DNA from: Winogradskyella sp. PG-2
Lineage (GTDB): Bacteria; Bacteroidota; Bacteroidia; Flavobacteriales; Flavobacteriaceae
Assembly: GCF_000828715.1 (NCBI RefSeq)
Contig: NZ_AP014583.1
Location: 356,501-420,500 of the forward strand
DNA: 64,000 nt
Direction: 5' to 3'
The notes under the pieces are model-generated. The model was given only the letters and a program-made list of their open reading frames with translations, ran no database searches and was not told where the DNA came from. Within the stretch, counting starts at the first letter, position 1. Every line of letters starts with the position of its first letter. Made by a program: the position numbers and the translations under genes. Positions 18,498 to 27,557 of this stretch are shown here, one piece after another.

Positions 18498-19490
18498 TTA
18501 GCTACTAATAATGTTATCTAAATCTAAAACAACACCTACACCTAAAATTTGCTTCCATTGTAATTTAGGACCTTCTATGACAATTTCTTCGTTTGTCATT
18601 TCGTTTCTTTGAACGCTAATTTTAATATCATTATCATACCTAAGATGAGAACCTAAAGTTGCCTTGACATACTTGTTAACTTTCATATCTATATTAAGTT
18701 CCCATTCAATATCTACATTCCCAAAACTATTAATATAGTCTGTATATAAACGCAATAGACTATTGATTTTTATATTTTCAAATAATTCTTCTTGGTACTG
18801 ATTAGTTAGTAAAACGCCAAATTCTTGCCTTATCCTTTTTCCTTCCCTAACGATATTGCCTTCCAAATCATATATTGCAGGTGCAACACCAAAGGCTCCT
18901 TTATTTGCCAAATTATCGTCTAATACAAATGTGGTTTTTAAAGTTAGTGGTGAGGCGTAAAAAGACATGCGTTCAATATGTCTTCCATATTCCATGCCCA
19001 AACCAAAAAACATATATCCTGGAGCTAAAAATTTAGAAATAGGTTCCCCCCTATTTGGATAGTTATATCCATTTGCTAACTGTGTATTAAAGCTAAATCT
19101 TCCTGAATAAAACCAGTTACTTTCCGAACTTTTTTCTAAACCAACATTAGATAAGACCTCAATAACATCATCTGTTTTTCTTAAACCTTTATCCTCTTGT
19201 TTATTTAATCCATATCTGATATTAAAATCTGAATTCCAAAACATCTTTTCTTGCTTGTACTTGGCAGAAGCCTTTCCAGTTATAATACCAGAAATAGAAT
19301 TAGTACCACCAGAATTCCAATTAGTAAATGACACTTGATTAAGATATAATCCTACTTCTTTTTTAGTTCTCCATCCTAACTTCACATTTTCATTTCCTTT
19401 TTTATTAAAAAACAAAGAATCTGGTTGTGCAAAAACTGGTAAAGAACTAAAAATAAAAATGCTAAGAATAAGGCTATGATAGCTTTTCAT
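18498..19490 (-). CDS. DUF3078 family outer-membrane protein
   Basis: A 330-residue protein with a signal peptide (cleavage after VFA, residue about 21). The mature part is rich in alternating aromatic strands, as in a beta-barrel, and begins with the DUF3078 pattern GLYLNQVSFTNWNSGGTNSI. The family is restricted to Bacteroidota and is of unknown function. It starts 8 bases after purM and is probably in the same operon. Confidence 0.85.
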   Translation of the reverse strand: MKSYHSLILSIFIFSSLPVFAQPDSLFFNKKGNENVKLGWRTKKEVGLYLNQVSFTNWNSGGTNSISGIITGKASAKYKQEKMFWNSDFNIRYGLNKQEDKGLRKTDDVIEVLSNVGLEKSSESNWFYSGRFSFNTQLANGYNYPNRGEPISKFLAPGYMFFGLGMEYGRHIERMSFYASPLTLKTTFVLDDNLANKGAFGVAPAIYDLEGNIVREGKRIRQEFGVLLTNQYQEELFENIKINSLLRLYTDYINSFGNVDIEWELNIDMKVNKYVKATLGSHLRYDNDIKISVQRNEMTNEEIVIEGPKLQWKQILGVGVVLDLDNIISS

Positions 19491-19498
19491 AATAAAAT

Positions 19499-20677
19499 TT
19501 AATAAGAAAATGTACCGTATTCACTTTTTATAGTAAGCTTCTTATTATTTGATGCTTCTACTCTACCAATTATCTTGGCATCTACATCAAACGATTTTGA
19601 AATTGCTATAATATCCTCGGCTACTTCTGGCTTAACATATAGTTCCATTCTATGCCCACAATTGAAAACTTGATACATTTCTTTCCAATCGGTTTGAGAT
19701 TGCTCTTGTATCAATTTAAATAAAGGAGGTATTACAAACATATTATCCTTTACAATATGAAGGTTATCTATAAAATGAAGTATTTTAGTTTGTGCTCCAC
19801 CACTGCAATGTACCATACCATGTATGGCATCACTTTTATATTTGTTAAGAATAGCTTTTATAATTGGAGCATAAGTTCTGGTCGGTGAAAGAACTAATTT
19901 GCCTGCATCTATAGGTGAATTTTCAATGGTATCTGTAAGTTTTGTTTGACCGGAGTAAACTAAATCTTCTGGTACAGAAGCATCGAAACTTTCAGGGTAT
20001 TTTTCTGCTAAATATTTAGAAAACACATCGTGTCTTGCAGAAGTTAATCCATTACTTCCCATTCCACCATTGTAACTAGCTTCGTATGACGCTTGCCCAA
20101 ATGACTCGAAGCCTACAATAACATCACCTACGGATATGTTAGCATTATTAATAACATCCTCACGTTTCATACGAGCTGTTACTGTAGAATCTACAATAAT
20201 TGTTCTCACCAAATCACCAACATCTGCTGTCTCACCACCTGTTGAATGAATAGTGACTCCAAAAGATTTTAAGTCTTCAATTAATTCTTCTGTCCCATTT
20301 ATAATTGCAGAGATAACTTCACCAGGTATTAAATTTTTATTTCTACCAATTGTTGAAGACAACATAATATTATCAGTAGCACCAACACAAAGCAAATCAT
20401 CAATATTCATAATTAAAGCATCCTGTGCTATGCCTTTCCATACAGAAATGTCACCTGTTTCCTTCCAATACATATAAGCTAATGACGATTTTGTACCAGC
20501 ACCATCAGCATGCATTATTAAACAATAAGCTTCATCATTGGTTAAATAATCTGGAACTATTTTACAAAAAGCTTTAGGAAATAAGCCTTTATCTATATTC
20601 TTTATAGCATTATGAACATCCTCTTTAGATGCAGAGACTCCACGTTGCGCATATCTTTTGCTTACTGAATTGCTCAT
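19499..20677 (-). CDS. purM: Phosphoribosylformylglycinamidine cyclo-ligase (AIR synthase)
   Basis: A 392-residue PurM of the longer Bacteroidota type. Diagnostic segments are LIMHADGAGTKSSLA, IAQDALIMNIDDLLCVGA and IHSTGGETADVGDLVRT. It makes aminoimidazole ribotide in purine synthesis. The C-terminal AIRS_C domain runs from about residue 185 (GDVIVGFESFG). The start is supported by a -7 box 25 bases upstream. Confidence 0.93.
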   Translation of the reverse strand: MSNSVSKRYAQRGVSASKEDVHNAIKNIDKGLFPKAFCKIVPDYLTNDEAYCLIMHADGAGTKSSLAYMYWKETGDISVWKGIAQDALIMNIDDLLCVGATDNIMLSSTIGRNKNLIPGEVISAIINGTEELIEDLKSFGVTIHSTGGETADVGDLVRTIIVDSTVTARMKREDVINNANISVGDVIVGFESFGQASYEASYNGGMGSNGLTSARHDVFSKYLAEKYPESFDASVPEDLVYSGQTKLTDTIENSPIDAGKLVLSPTRTYAPIIKAILNKYKSDAIHGMVHCSGGAQTKILHFIDNLHIVKDNMFVIPPLFKLIQEQSQTDWKEMYQVFNCGHRMELYVKPEVAEDIIAISKSFDVDAKIIGRVEASNNKKLTIKSEYGTFSY

Positions 20678-20701
20678 TAGAAATTATTAAGATTGGTTTT
20701 G

Positions 20702-20709
20702 CAAAAGTA
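20702..20709 (-). promoter_or_regulatory. Bacteroidota -7 box for purM
   Basis: The minus strand reads TACTTTTG, a perfect TAnnTTTG match, 24 bases before the purM ATG at 20677. Confidence 0.45.
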
Positions 20710-20723
20710 ATAATTGCACAGCA

Positions 20724-21386
20724 CTATTTCACTAAATTCGATTGAATTACTGTATCAATTCTGCTTAATAGTTTTTGTTTTCTTTTTTTACCTCCGAAAT
20801 AGAGATTTACGCCAAAACCAATTCTATAGAAAGTATCATCACTGTCACCTGCAATTAAACCATCTAACTCATCTGAAAACGAATAATTATACTCTCCAAA
20901 AAGTCTAAAACCTACACCATCCATAACAATATACTCAAAGCCTAATGCGCCTTGTGCCTTTGTAGATGTTGCCTCAAAATAATTATTAGCATTATAACCA
21001 TAACCTGCCTGTATAAAAGGTGAAAATTTTGTGTATGGACTGAAAAGAAATTCTAGGTTTGCATCAAAAGACATAAAGCCTTCATTATACACATCCTTAA
21101 ATGCAATATTATATTTATTATAAATAACGTTTATACCTAAATGATTAGTGATATGTCGTTTATAACCGATTCTAAAATAAACTTCAAATTCTGGGTCCGG
21201 TAAATCGCCATCAAAGTATGCTGTACCTAATGCAGCATCTATAGCATTTGTACCACGATAATCAAAAAACACTAATCTATTATGGAGTTTTTTATTACGT
21301 CCAAAAGTTTTCTTTTGAGCATAAGTTTGACACAAAAAAAGAGCGAAAAATACACTTGTAAAAAGGTACTTAGATTTGGTAATCAT
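20724..21386 (-). CDS. Outer-membrane beta-barrel protein
   Basis: A 220-residue exported protein (signal peptide MITKSKYLFTSVFFALFLCQTYA). The mature part alternates aromatic and polar residues in about eight strands (for example FSPFIQAGYGYNANNYF, RLFGEYNYSFSDEL), as in small OmpA/OmpX-like barrels. The C-terminal tail after the last strand (GGKKRKQKLLSRIDTVIQ) is basic. The function is unknown. It is upstream of purM on the same strand, but purM has its own promoter. Confidence 0.72.
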   Translation of the reverse strand: MITKSKYLFTSVFFALFLCQTYAQKKTFGRNKKLHNRLVFFDYRGTNAIDAALGTAYFDGDLPDPEFEVYFRIGYKRHITNHLGINVIYNKYNIAFKDVYNEGFMSFDANLEFLFSPYTKFSPFIQAGYGYNANNYFEATSTKAQGALGFEYIVMDGVGFRLFGEYNYSFSDELDGLIAGDSDDTFYRIGFGVNLYFGGKKRKQKLLSRIDTVIQSNLVK

Positions 21387-21494
21387 ACAATCTTTAGATT
21401 AAAAAGAAAGTCTAATTCATCAGAGAATATGGAGCGTCGCAATATAGAAAAATATTAATTAAATCATAACTTCTCAAGATAAATTAGTAGAATC

Positions 21495-21535
21495 AAAAAA
21501 AGATAGAAACAAAATTTTGATTCTATCTTTTTTTT
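21495..21535 (-). terminator. Bidirectional terminator after the 45-residue secreted peptide gene
   Basis: An A-rich/T-rich flank encloses the stem GATAGAA / TTCTATC, with the palindrome CAAAATTTTG inside the loop. It lies about 38 bases past the stop codon at 21573. Poly-T is present in both directions. Confidence 0.65.
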
Positions 21536-21572
21536 GAATGGTAATTGATACCTTATTGTATTATCTTATTTT

Positions 21573-21710
21573 TTAAGATTCAACTTGTAGCTTAGATTGT
21601 ATATTTACAACATCATCTTTTGTCACATTATTCAGATCTTCTGAACTGTCTTGAGAAAGAATTAGAGTTGCTCCTACAAGAATTGCTACACTAAGTAGTA
21701 ACTTCTTCAT
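21573..21710 (-). CDS. Small secreted peptide, 45 residues
   Basis: A 46-codon frame, ATG at 21710 to TAA at 21573-21575. It encodes a signal-like N-terminus (MKKLLLSVAILVGATLILSQ) and a short acidic mature part (DSSEDLNNVTKDDVVNIQ, ending KLQVES). The frame fills the gap between the beta-barrel gene and GSIII and is followed by a good terminator, which supports a real transcript. No family is recognised. The 21711-21926 stretch beyond it shows no gene. Confidence 0.5.
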   Translation of the reverse strand: MKKLLLSVAILVGATLILSQDSSEDLNNVTKDDVVNIQSKLQVES

Positions 21711-21926
21711 TTTTACAAATATTGATTAATAGCCTTACAAAAGTACTACATAAACCTCTTTTAAAATTGATTACTCCCTTTTTTTTAACATGAAAGTACC
21801 GCCTTTTCGACAACTAGACATTTGTAATCGACAAACGACACAAAAAATGAATTTCAAAATTATTTTTATACGTAATTATACTAATAAATTAACATCAAAA
21901 GCCTTGTTTTATTGAATTTACACGAA

Positions 21927-24113
21927 CTATTTCGTAAATAAAAGCTCTCTATATTTAGTTAATGGCCATAACTCATCATCTATCATTAATTCCAACTTAT
22001 CACAATGGAATCTAATGCTTTCAAACAATGGTTTTACTTTATTACAATACCCTTCAGCTTTATTCTGCAACTCAACTTGCGCATTACATTTTTTACGAGC
22101 ATCAGTCATTTTAGTTACCAACGAATTTATAGCTTCAATATGCTCTGAAATTTGCTCTATTAATGACAGTTGTTCTTTAGCAAGTCTCTTAAATTTCTCT
22201 CCATAAATTGCCTTAAGCCCAGTGACATTTTCTATTAATATATTTTGATAACGAACTGCTGTTGGCACTACATGATTACGCGCAATATCACCTAAAACAC
22301 GACTCTCAATTTGAATATGAAGACTATACTCTTCCATTTCTATTTCGTAACGCGCTTCAGACTCTACCTTGTTCATTACACCTAAGCTATCAAAAAGTTC
22401 TATTGACGCTTTAGATATCTTTACTTTTAGAGCTTCTGGTGTTGTTTTATTATTACTCAGGCCACGCTTTTTAGCTTCTTTTTCCCATGCATCACTGTAA
22501 CCATTTCCTTCGAAAAGAATTTCTTTTGATGTTTTAATATATTCCCTTAATACATTGAAAATAGCATCATCTTTTTTCATAGCATTTTTATCGATTAGCT
22601 CATCAACCTCAATTTTAAAATCAATGAGTTGTTTAGCTACTATTGTATTTAAAACGGTCATTGGATTGGCGCAATTTGCAGTAGAACCAACGGCTCTAAA
22701 TTCAAACTTATTTCCCGTAAATGCAAAAGGTGATGTTCTATTTCTATCTGTATTATCTAATATTACTTCAGGAATTTTACCTACGACATTAAGCTTTAAA
22801 TCTGTTTTTTCTTTTGGTGAAAGCTTTCCTTTTGTTACCGTTTCTAATTCTTTTAAAACTTTTGTCAATTGTCCCCCTATAAATACAGATATTATAGCTG
22901 GTGGAGCTTCATTTGCACCCAAACGATGATCGTTACTTGCTGAAGCAATTGCTGCTCTCAATAATTCTTCATGACTTTGCACAGCTTTAATAGTATTTAT
23001 AAAGAAGGTTAAAAACTGAAGGTTGCTCATAGGTGTTTTTCCTGGTGACAACAAATTCACACCTTTATCAGTACTTAAACTCCAATTATTATGTTTACCA
23101 GATCCATTCACACCTGCAAATGGTTTTTCATGCATCAACACTTTAAAATTATGACGCTTTGCCACTTTTTGCATCACATCCATTAATAAGGAGTTATGAT
23201 CGACAGCTAAATTTGCCTCTTCATATATAGGAGCCAATTCAAACTGATTTGGCGCTACTTCATTATGTCTTGTTTTTACTGGAATACCTAATAGCATACA
23301 TTCATTTTCTAAATCACGCATATAAGCCATTGCTCTTGTAGGTATCGTTCCAAAATAATGATCATCTAACTGTTGACCCTTTGCTGGCGAATGTCCTAAT
23401 AATGTTCTACCTGTTAAAACGATATCTGGTCTTGAAATAGCCAAACCTAAGTCTATAAGGAAATATTCCTGCTCCCAACCCAAGGAAGCATTTACTTTTC
23501 TCACATTCTTATCGAAATACTTACATACAGCTACAGCTGCACTATCAACTGCATTTAAAGCACGTAGCAAAGGAGTTTTATAATCCAGAGCTTCACCTGT
23601 ATAAGACACAAAAACCGTTGGGACACATAATGTCGTACCATATATAAAAGCTGGTGAAGTAGGATCCCAAGCTGTATAACCTCTTGCTTCAAATGTATTT
23701 CTGATGCCACCATTTGGAAAACTTGAAGCATCTGGCTCTTGTTGAACTAACTGCTTACCTTCAAACTTTTCAATAGCCAATCCATTACCAATGGTTTCAA
23801 AGAATGCATCATGCTTTTCTGCCGTAGCTCCTGTTAAAGGTTGAAACCAATGTGTATAATGTGTAGCCCCTTTTGAAATAGCCCATTCCTTCATTCCTGT
23901 AGCAATATGATCTGCAATTAAGCGATCAATTTTTATTCCTTTTTCAATGGCTGCCATTATACTGGCTAATGCATCTTTAGTTAAATATTGACGCATTGCT
24001 GTCTCATTGAATACATTTGTTCCAAATACTTCAGAACGGCGTTGGGTTTCATTAATCTTTAATGGTACTCGTTTTAAAGATTCTTTTACTGCATGAAATC
24101 TAAGTGTTGACAT
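21927..24113 (-). CDS. glnN: Glutamine synthetase type III
   Basis: A 728-residue GSIII from the ATG at 24113 (MSTLRFHAVKESLKR is the usual family start). A longer frame from 24173 would run through the -7 box and is rejected. The GSIII N-terminal domain (FNETAMRQYL...), the catalytic core (SLGWEQEYFLID, VKTRHNEVAPNQFELAPIYEE, KHNNWSLST) and the long C-terminal helical region (ending LWPLTKYRELLF) are all present. It makes glutamine from glutamate and ammonia as a dodecamer. It is divergent from the type II gene, 181 bases apart. Confidence 0.95.
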   Translation of the reverse strand: MSTLRFHAVKESLKRVPLKINETQRRSEVFGTNVFNETAMRQYLTKDALASIMAAIEKGIKIDRLIADHIATGMKEWAISKGATHYTHWFQPLTGATAEKHDAFFETIGNGLAIEKFEGKQLVQQEPDASSFPNGGIRNTFEARGYTAWDPTSPAFIYGTTLCVPTVFVSYTGEALDYKTPLLRALNAVDSAAVAVCKYFDKNVRKVNASLGWEQEYFLIDLGLAISRPDIVLTGRTLLGHSPAKGQQLDDHYFGTIPTRAMAYMRDLENECMLLGIPVKTRHNEVAPNQFELAPIYEEANLAVDHNSLLMDVMQKVAKRHNFKVLMHEKPFAGVNGSGKHNNWSLSTDKGVNLLSPGKTPMSNLQFLTFFINTIKAVQSHEELLRAAIASASNDHRLGANEAPPAIISVFIGGQLTKVLKELETVTKGKLSPKEKTDLKLNVVGKIPEVILDNTDRNRTSPFAFTGNKFEFRAVGSTANCANPMTVLNTIVAKQLIDFKIEVDELIDKNAMKKDDAIFNVLREYIKTSKEILFEGNGYSDAWEKEAKKRGLSNNKTTPEALKVKISKASIELFDSLGVMNKVESEARYEIEMEEYSLHIQIESRVLGDIARNHVVPTAVRYQNILIENVTGLKAIYGEKFKRLAKEQLSLIEQISEHIEAINSLVTKMTDARKKCNAQVELQNKAEGYCNKVKPLFESIRFHCDKLELMIDDELWPLTKYRELLFTK

Positions 24114-24131
24114 ATTAATAATATTTTGGTT

Positions 24132-24139
24132 CAAAAATA
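24132..24139 (-). promoter_or_regulatory. Bacteroidota -7 box for GSIII
   Basis: The minus strand reads TATTTTTG, a perfect TAnnTTTG match, 18 bases before the ATG at 24113. It fixes the start codon choice. Confidence 0.5.
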
Positions 24140-24294
24140 CGAAATCTTTAAAATTAATAGCACTACCCATCATAAAATAGGGTTGTCAACAATTATTAAT
24201 AACATTTCACCTAAAAGACCCTATTTTTTTTGACCGAAAGAAAAAAATAACAATATTTGTAACTTTATTTTTAGATATAAACAAAACTTTCATT

Positions 24295-25320
24295 ATGGCA
24301 AAAATTAAATTAGAGTACATTTGGCTAGATGGTTACTTCCCAACTCAGAATATGAGAAGTAAAACCAAGGTAGAAGAGCATGAAAACTTTAAAGGAACTA
24401 TTGAAGAATTAGGAATGTGGTCTTTTGACGGATCATCAACTAGACAAGCTGAAGGTGGATCTTCTGACTGTTTATTAAAACCTGTAGCAATCTATCCTGA
24501 TCCAGACAGAATCAACGGATATTTAGTTATGACTGAGGTTTTAAATGCTGATGGAACACCTCATGTTTCTAATGGTAGAGCAACTATTGATGATGATGAT
24601 AATGATTTCTGGTTTGGTTTTGAGCAAGAGTATTTTATTATGGATACTAAAACGCAATTGCCATTAGGATTCCCAGTTGGCGGATATCCTGCACCTCAAG
24701 GTATGTATTATTGTTCTGTTGGTGGAAAAAACACTCATGGTAGAAGTTTAGTTGAAGAACATGCCGATATGTGTATTGATGCAGGTTTAAACTTTGAAGG
24801 TATTAACCAAGAAGTTGCATCAGGTCAATGGGAATTCCAATTATTTGCTAAAGGCGCTAAAAAAGCAGGAGATGAAATATGGGTTGCTAGATATTTACTA
24901 GATCGCTTAACAGAAAAGTATGGTTACTATATTGATTATCACCCAAAACCATTAGGTAAAGATATGGATTGGAATGGTTCTGGTATGCACGCCAATTTCT
25001 CTAACGAAGTATTAAGAACTTGCGGCTCTGAAGAAACATACGGGAAAATTTGTGAAGCTTTCCGTCCAGTTGTAAAAGAACATATTGAAGTATATGGTGA
25101 GTTTAACGATCAACGTTTAACAGGTGACCATGAAACTGCAGCTATTACAGATTTCTCTTGGGGAGTTTCTGATAGAGGAGCATCAATTCGTATTCCAATT
25201 ATTACTGTAGAGAAAGGTTGGAAAGGTTGGTTAGAAGATCGTAGACCAGCTTCAAATGGTGACCCATACAAGATTGCAGGTAGAATTATTAAAACTGTGA
25301 AAAGTGCTGATATTTCTTAA
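24295..25320 (+). CDS. Glutamine synthetase type II (eukaryote-like, short)
   Basis: A 341-residue GS of the GSII size class. The beta-grasp domain covers residues 1-95 (IKLEYIWLDGY, MWSFDGSSTRQAEG). The catalytic domain has WFGFEQEYFI, the EINGVNAE-equivalent NFEGINQEVASGQWEFQ, SGMHANFS, and the arginine-bearing SDRGASIRIP. It is unrelated in size and sequence to the divergent GSIII, so the organism has two GS types side by side. It ends in a strong terminator. Confidence 0.93.
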   Translation: MAKIKLEYIWLDGYFPTQNMRSKTKVEEHENFKGTIEELGMWSFDGSSTRQAEGGSSDCLLKPVAIYPDPDRINGYLVMTEVLNADGTPHVSNGRATIDDDDNDFWFGFEQEYFIMDTKTQLPLGFPVGGYPAPQGMYYCSVGGKNTHGRSLVEEHADMCIDAGLNFEGINQEVASGQWEFQLFAKGAKKAGDEIWVARYLLDRLTEKYGYYIDYHPKPLGKDMDWNGSGMHANFSNEVLRTCGSEETYGKICEAFRPVVKEHIEVYGEFNDQRLTGDHETAAITDFSWGVSDRGASIRIPIITVEKGWKGWLEDRRPASNGDPYKIAGRIIKTVKSADIS

Positions 25321-25340
25321 TTTGTAATTTATAAAAGTAA

Positions 25341-25377
25341 AAAAAGGCTTGTATCAATTACAAGCCTTTTTTTATTT
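25341..25377 (+). terminator. Terminator after GSII
   Basis: A perfect 13-bp stem (AAAAAGGCTTGTA / TACAAGCCTTTTT) with a five-base loop and a T run. The flanking A and T runs let it serve the convergent antiporter gene too. Confidence 0.85.
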
Positions 25378-25388
25378 ATTCTTATTTT

Positions 25389-26339
25389 CTATTTAAGTGT
25401 TATGTATATAAACACTAAGTATGCGCCAAATAACAACATTCCTTTTAACCTCCCTATTTCAAAACGTTTAGGAATAATCATTAATGGAATTAAAACTGCA
25501 GCAAACGCTATCATCCAAAAGATATTAGTAGATAATATTTGCGGTGTTTCTGGATTTACAACTATCGGTTTTACAATTGCTGTCAACCCTAAAACTGAGG
25601 CTATATTAAATATGTTAGATCCAATTAAATTACCTAAAGAAATAGCCTTTTCTTTCTTTAATGCTGCAATAACTGAAGCGGCTAACTCAGGTACACTAGT
25701 ACCAATTGCAATTACAGTAACAGAAATTGCATAATCGCTAATACCAATTGCTTTAGCCAATTGTTTAGCGCCCTCTACTAACCATTCTGACCCAAAGTAT
25801 AGACCAGCTGCCCCAATAAATAACCAAGCTACAATTTTAAAATCTGAAACCTCAGATAAAGCATCATCTACTTCTTCTAAACTTGCTTTAGTTGACTTTC
25901 TAGAGTTTCTTATTAAAATAATTAAGAAAGTAATTAATGTTATAAACATTATTATACCTTCTAACGCAGTGAGGACACCGTCATTTTTTAAGAAAAAGTA
26001 CAATACAAAAGAAGCCAACATCATCATTGGCCAATTAAATTTATAAAAATCCCTATCTACTGCTAATGGAGAAATTATAGCAGTAATACCCAAAACCAAA
26101 CCAATATTAGCAATATTAGAACCAATAACATTACCTAAAGCAATATCAGAAATTCCATCCATAGCTGCCTGTAAACTTACCAATAACTCTGGTGCAGATG
26201 TTGCAAAAGACACAACTGTCATACCAATAACTAGTTTAGATATTTTAAATCTAAATGACAAGGCAACTGAAGCTCTCACCAAAAAATCTCCACCAACAAC
26301 CAACAACGCTAAACCTGCTATAACAAGAAATACACTCAT
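25389..26339 (-). CDS. Calcium/sodium antiporter (CaCA family, YrbG-like)
   Basis: A 316-residue membrane protein with about ten helices and the two inverted alpha repeats of the CaCA family: residues about 40-85 (SFATSAPELLVSLQAA...GNVIGSNIANIGLVLG) and about 205-250 (AIGTSVPELAASVIAA...GNLIGSNIFNIASVLG). The S-x-PE and G-N-x-x-GSN motifs bind the cation. It probably exchanges Ca2+ for Na+ or H+ at the inner membrane. A charged loop in the centre separates the repeats. It stands alone. Confidence 0.93.
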   Translation of the reverse strand: MSVFLVIAGLALLVVGGDFLVRASVALSFRFKISKLVIGMTVVSFATSAPELLVSLQAAMDGISDIALGNVIGSNIANIGLVLGITAIISPLAVDRDFYKFNWPMMMLASFVLYFFLKNDGVLTALEGIIMFITLITFLIILIRNSRKSTKASLEEVDDALSEVSDFKIVAWLFIGAAGLYFGSEWLVEGAKQLAKAIGISDYAISVTVIAIGTSVPELAASVIAALKKEKAISLGNLIGSNIFNIASVLGLTAIVKPIVVNPETPQILSTNIFWMIAFAAVLIPLMIIPKRFEIGRLKGMLLFGAYLVFIYITLK

Positions 26340-26445
26340 TTATTTTTTATTATTTAATCCCCTTTTCTGTTAACGTCGCGAAGATAACATTTCATTTTTA
26401 GAGATATTAAAAACTAAAATTTTCGTTAAATAACTATTGTTTTAG

Positions 26446-26476
26446 TTGTATAACTATAAAAATAGTTATATGTTTG
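26446..26476 (+). promoter_or_regulatory. Promoter with a palindromic operator between its two boxes (BlaI-M56 operon)
   Basis: A -33 TTG (26446-26448) and a perfect -7 box TATGTTTG (26469-26476) are 20 bases apart. The space is filled by a perfect 9-bp inverted repeat, TATAACTAT (26449-26457) and ATAGTTATA (26462-26470), with a four-base spacer. A further half-site, TAACTATTG, lies at 26431. A repressor here would block RNA polymerase. The operon encodes a BlaI-type repressor, the obvious candidate to bind it. Confidence 0.6.
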
Positions 26477-26500
26477 GTCAACTAATTTCTATCATAGTTT

Positions 26501-27157
26501 ATGAAAAATACATTCTTGTTAATTTTATTGTTTTTATCTCTTAATATTTACTCCCAAACTGATGAAAGAGAACAACTAGCAAAAGAAGACTCTAATGACC
26601 AATACAACCAAAGTGAAATTACAACACTAGATTTAATTGAAGCTTTGGAATTAGCATCTATAAGAATTCATAAATTCGATATTGGTAAATTTGATAAAGA
26701 ATATAAATTACAAATCTTTTCAGATGAATATGTGAACGGTAAATTAATTAAAAATGACACGATTGTTGATTATAAAAACGATTATAGTTTTTGGATAGAT
26801 GGGAAATACAATCAAGGCTTTATTGATCAAATTAAAATTTTCACGAAAACTGATGAAAATAATAGTACCTTAAGTATTAAAACATATGCCTTACATACTC
26901 AAAAAGAAATTAACCTTGGTAAAACTGATAATCGTCAATTTTATGTTTGGCGCGAATATGAGGAAACAAAATAGGAATTAGACAAAAAAATTCCGATGCT
27001 AATTTTCGCATCATCTTGGCTTGATAAGGAATATAATTTCCATAGATTTTGCGGAGTAGTAAATCTAAAAGATGATGATGAAAAAACCACCGAATTATTA
27101 ACATCATCCCCAAATTATATAGTAATTAATTATAAAATATCTGAAATAGAAGAATAA
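26501..27157 (+). pseudogene. Exported protein gene split by an in-frame amber codon
   Basis: The frame from ATG 26501 has a signal peptide (MKNTFLLILLFLSLNIYSQ) and runs 157 codons to a TAG at 26972-26974. Reading simply continues in the same frame for another 60 codons to a TAA at 27155-27157, with normal composition (ELDKKIPMLIFASSWLDKEY, HRFCGVVNLKDDDEK). The full product would be 218 residues, and the second part reads as the natural end of the same domain. There is no new start with a signal at the junction. The likely cause is a recent nonsense mutation; read-through or a sequencing error are alternatives. It is the first gene of the BlaI-M56 operon. Confidence 0.65.
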
Positions 27158-27195
27158 CCTTATCATAAATGAGGTTAATAAATAAAGACAATAAA

Positions 27196-27555
27196 ATGCA
27201 AAAACTAACAAACAAAGAAGAAGAAATTATGCATATTCTATGGAAGCTAGAAAAAGCTTTTGTAAAAGATGTTTTAGCTGAAATTAAATCCGATAAACCT
27301 CATTATAACACGCTTTCTACTATAATTAGAAACCTAGAAGAAAAAGGCTACGTAAGTTATAATGCTTATGGGAAAACGCATCAATATTTCCCTATCATAT
27401 CTAAAGAAAATTATAAAACTAAATTTATGAACACTGCAATTGAGAATTACTTTAATAGTTCTTACAAAAATGTAGTGTCATTTTTTGCTAAAGAAGAAAA
27501 GATTAGCGTTGCAGAGCTTAAGGAGATTATTGAGTTAATAGAAAATAAAAATTAA
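27196..27555 (+). CDS. BlaI/MecI/CopY family repressor
   Basis: A 119-residue repressor from the ATG at 27196; an ATG 9 codons upstream is less likely. The winged helix is at residues about 1-70 (LTNKEEEIMHILWKLEKAFVKDV, YNTLSTIIRNLEEKGYVSY), followed by a short dimerisation helix. BlaI-type repressors are cleaved or released when a partner M56 sensor protease is activated. The partner gene follows after two bases. The palindrome at 26449-26470 is its likely operator. Confidence 0.9.
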   Translation: MQKLTNKEEEIMHILWKLEKAFVKDVLAEIKSDKPHYNTLSTIIRNLEEKGYVSYNAYGKTHQYFPIISKENYKTKFMNTAIENYFNSSYKNVVSFFAKEEKISVAELKEIIELIENKN

Positions 27556-27557
27556 TT

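Noticed and set aside
24114..24173. Longer GSIII start at 24173
   Set aside because: It would translate the -7 promoter box and add a tail absent from the usual family start MSTLRFHA.
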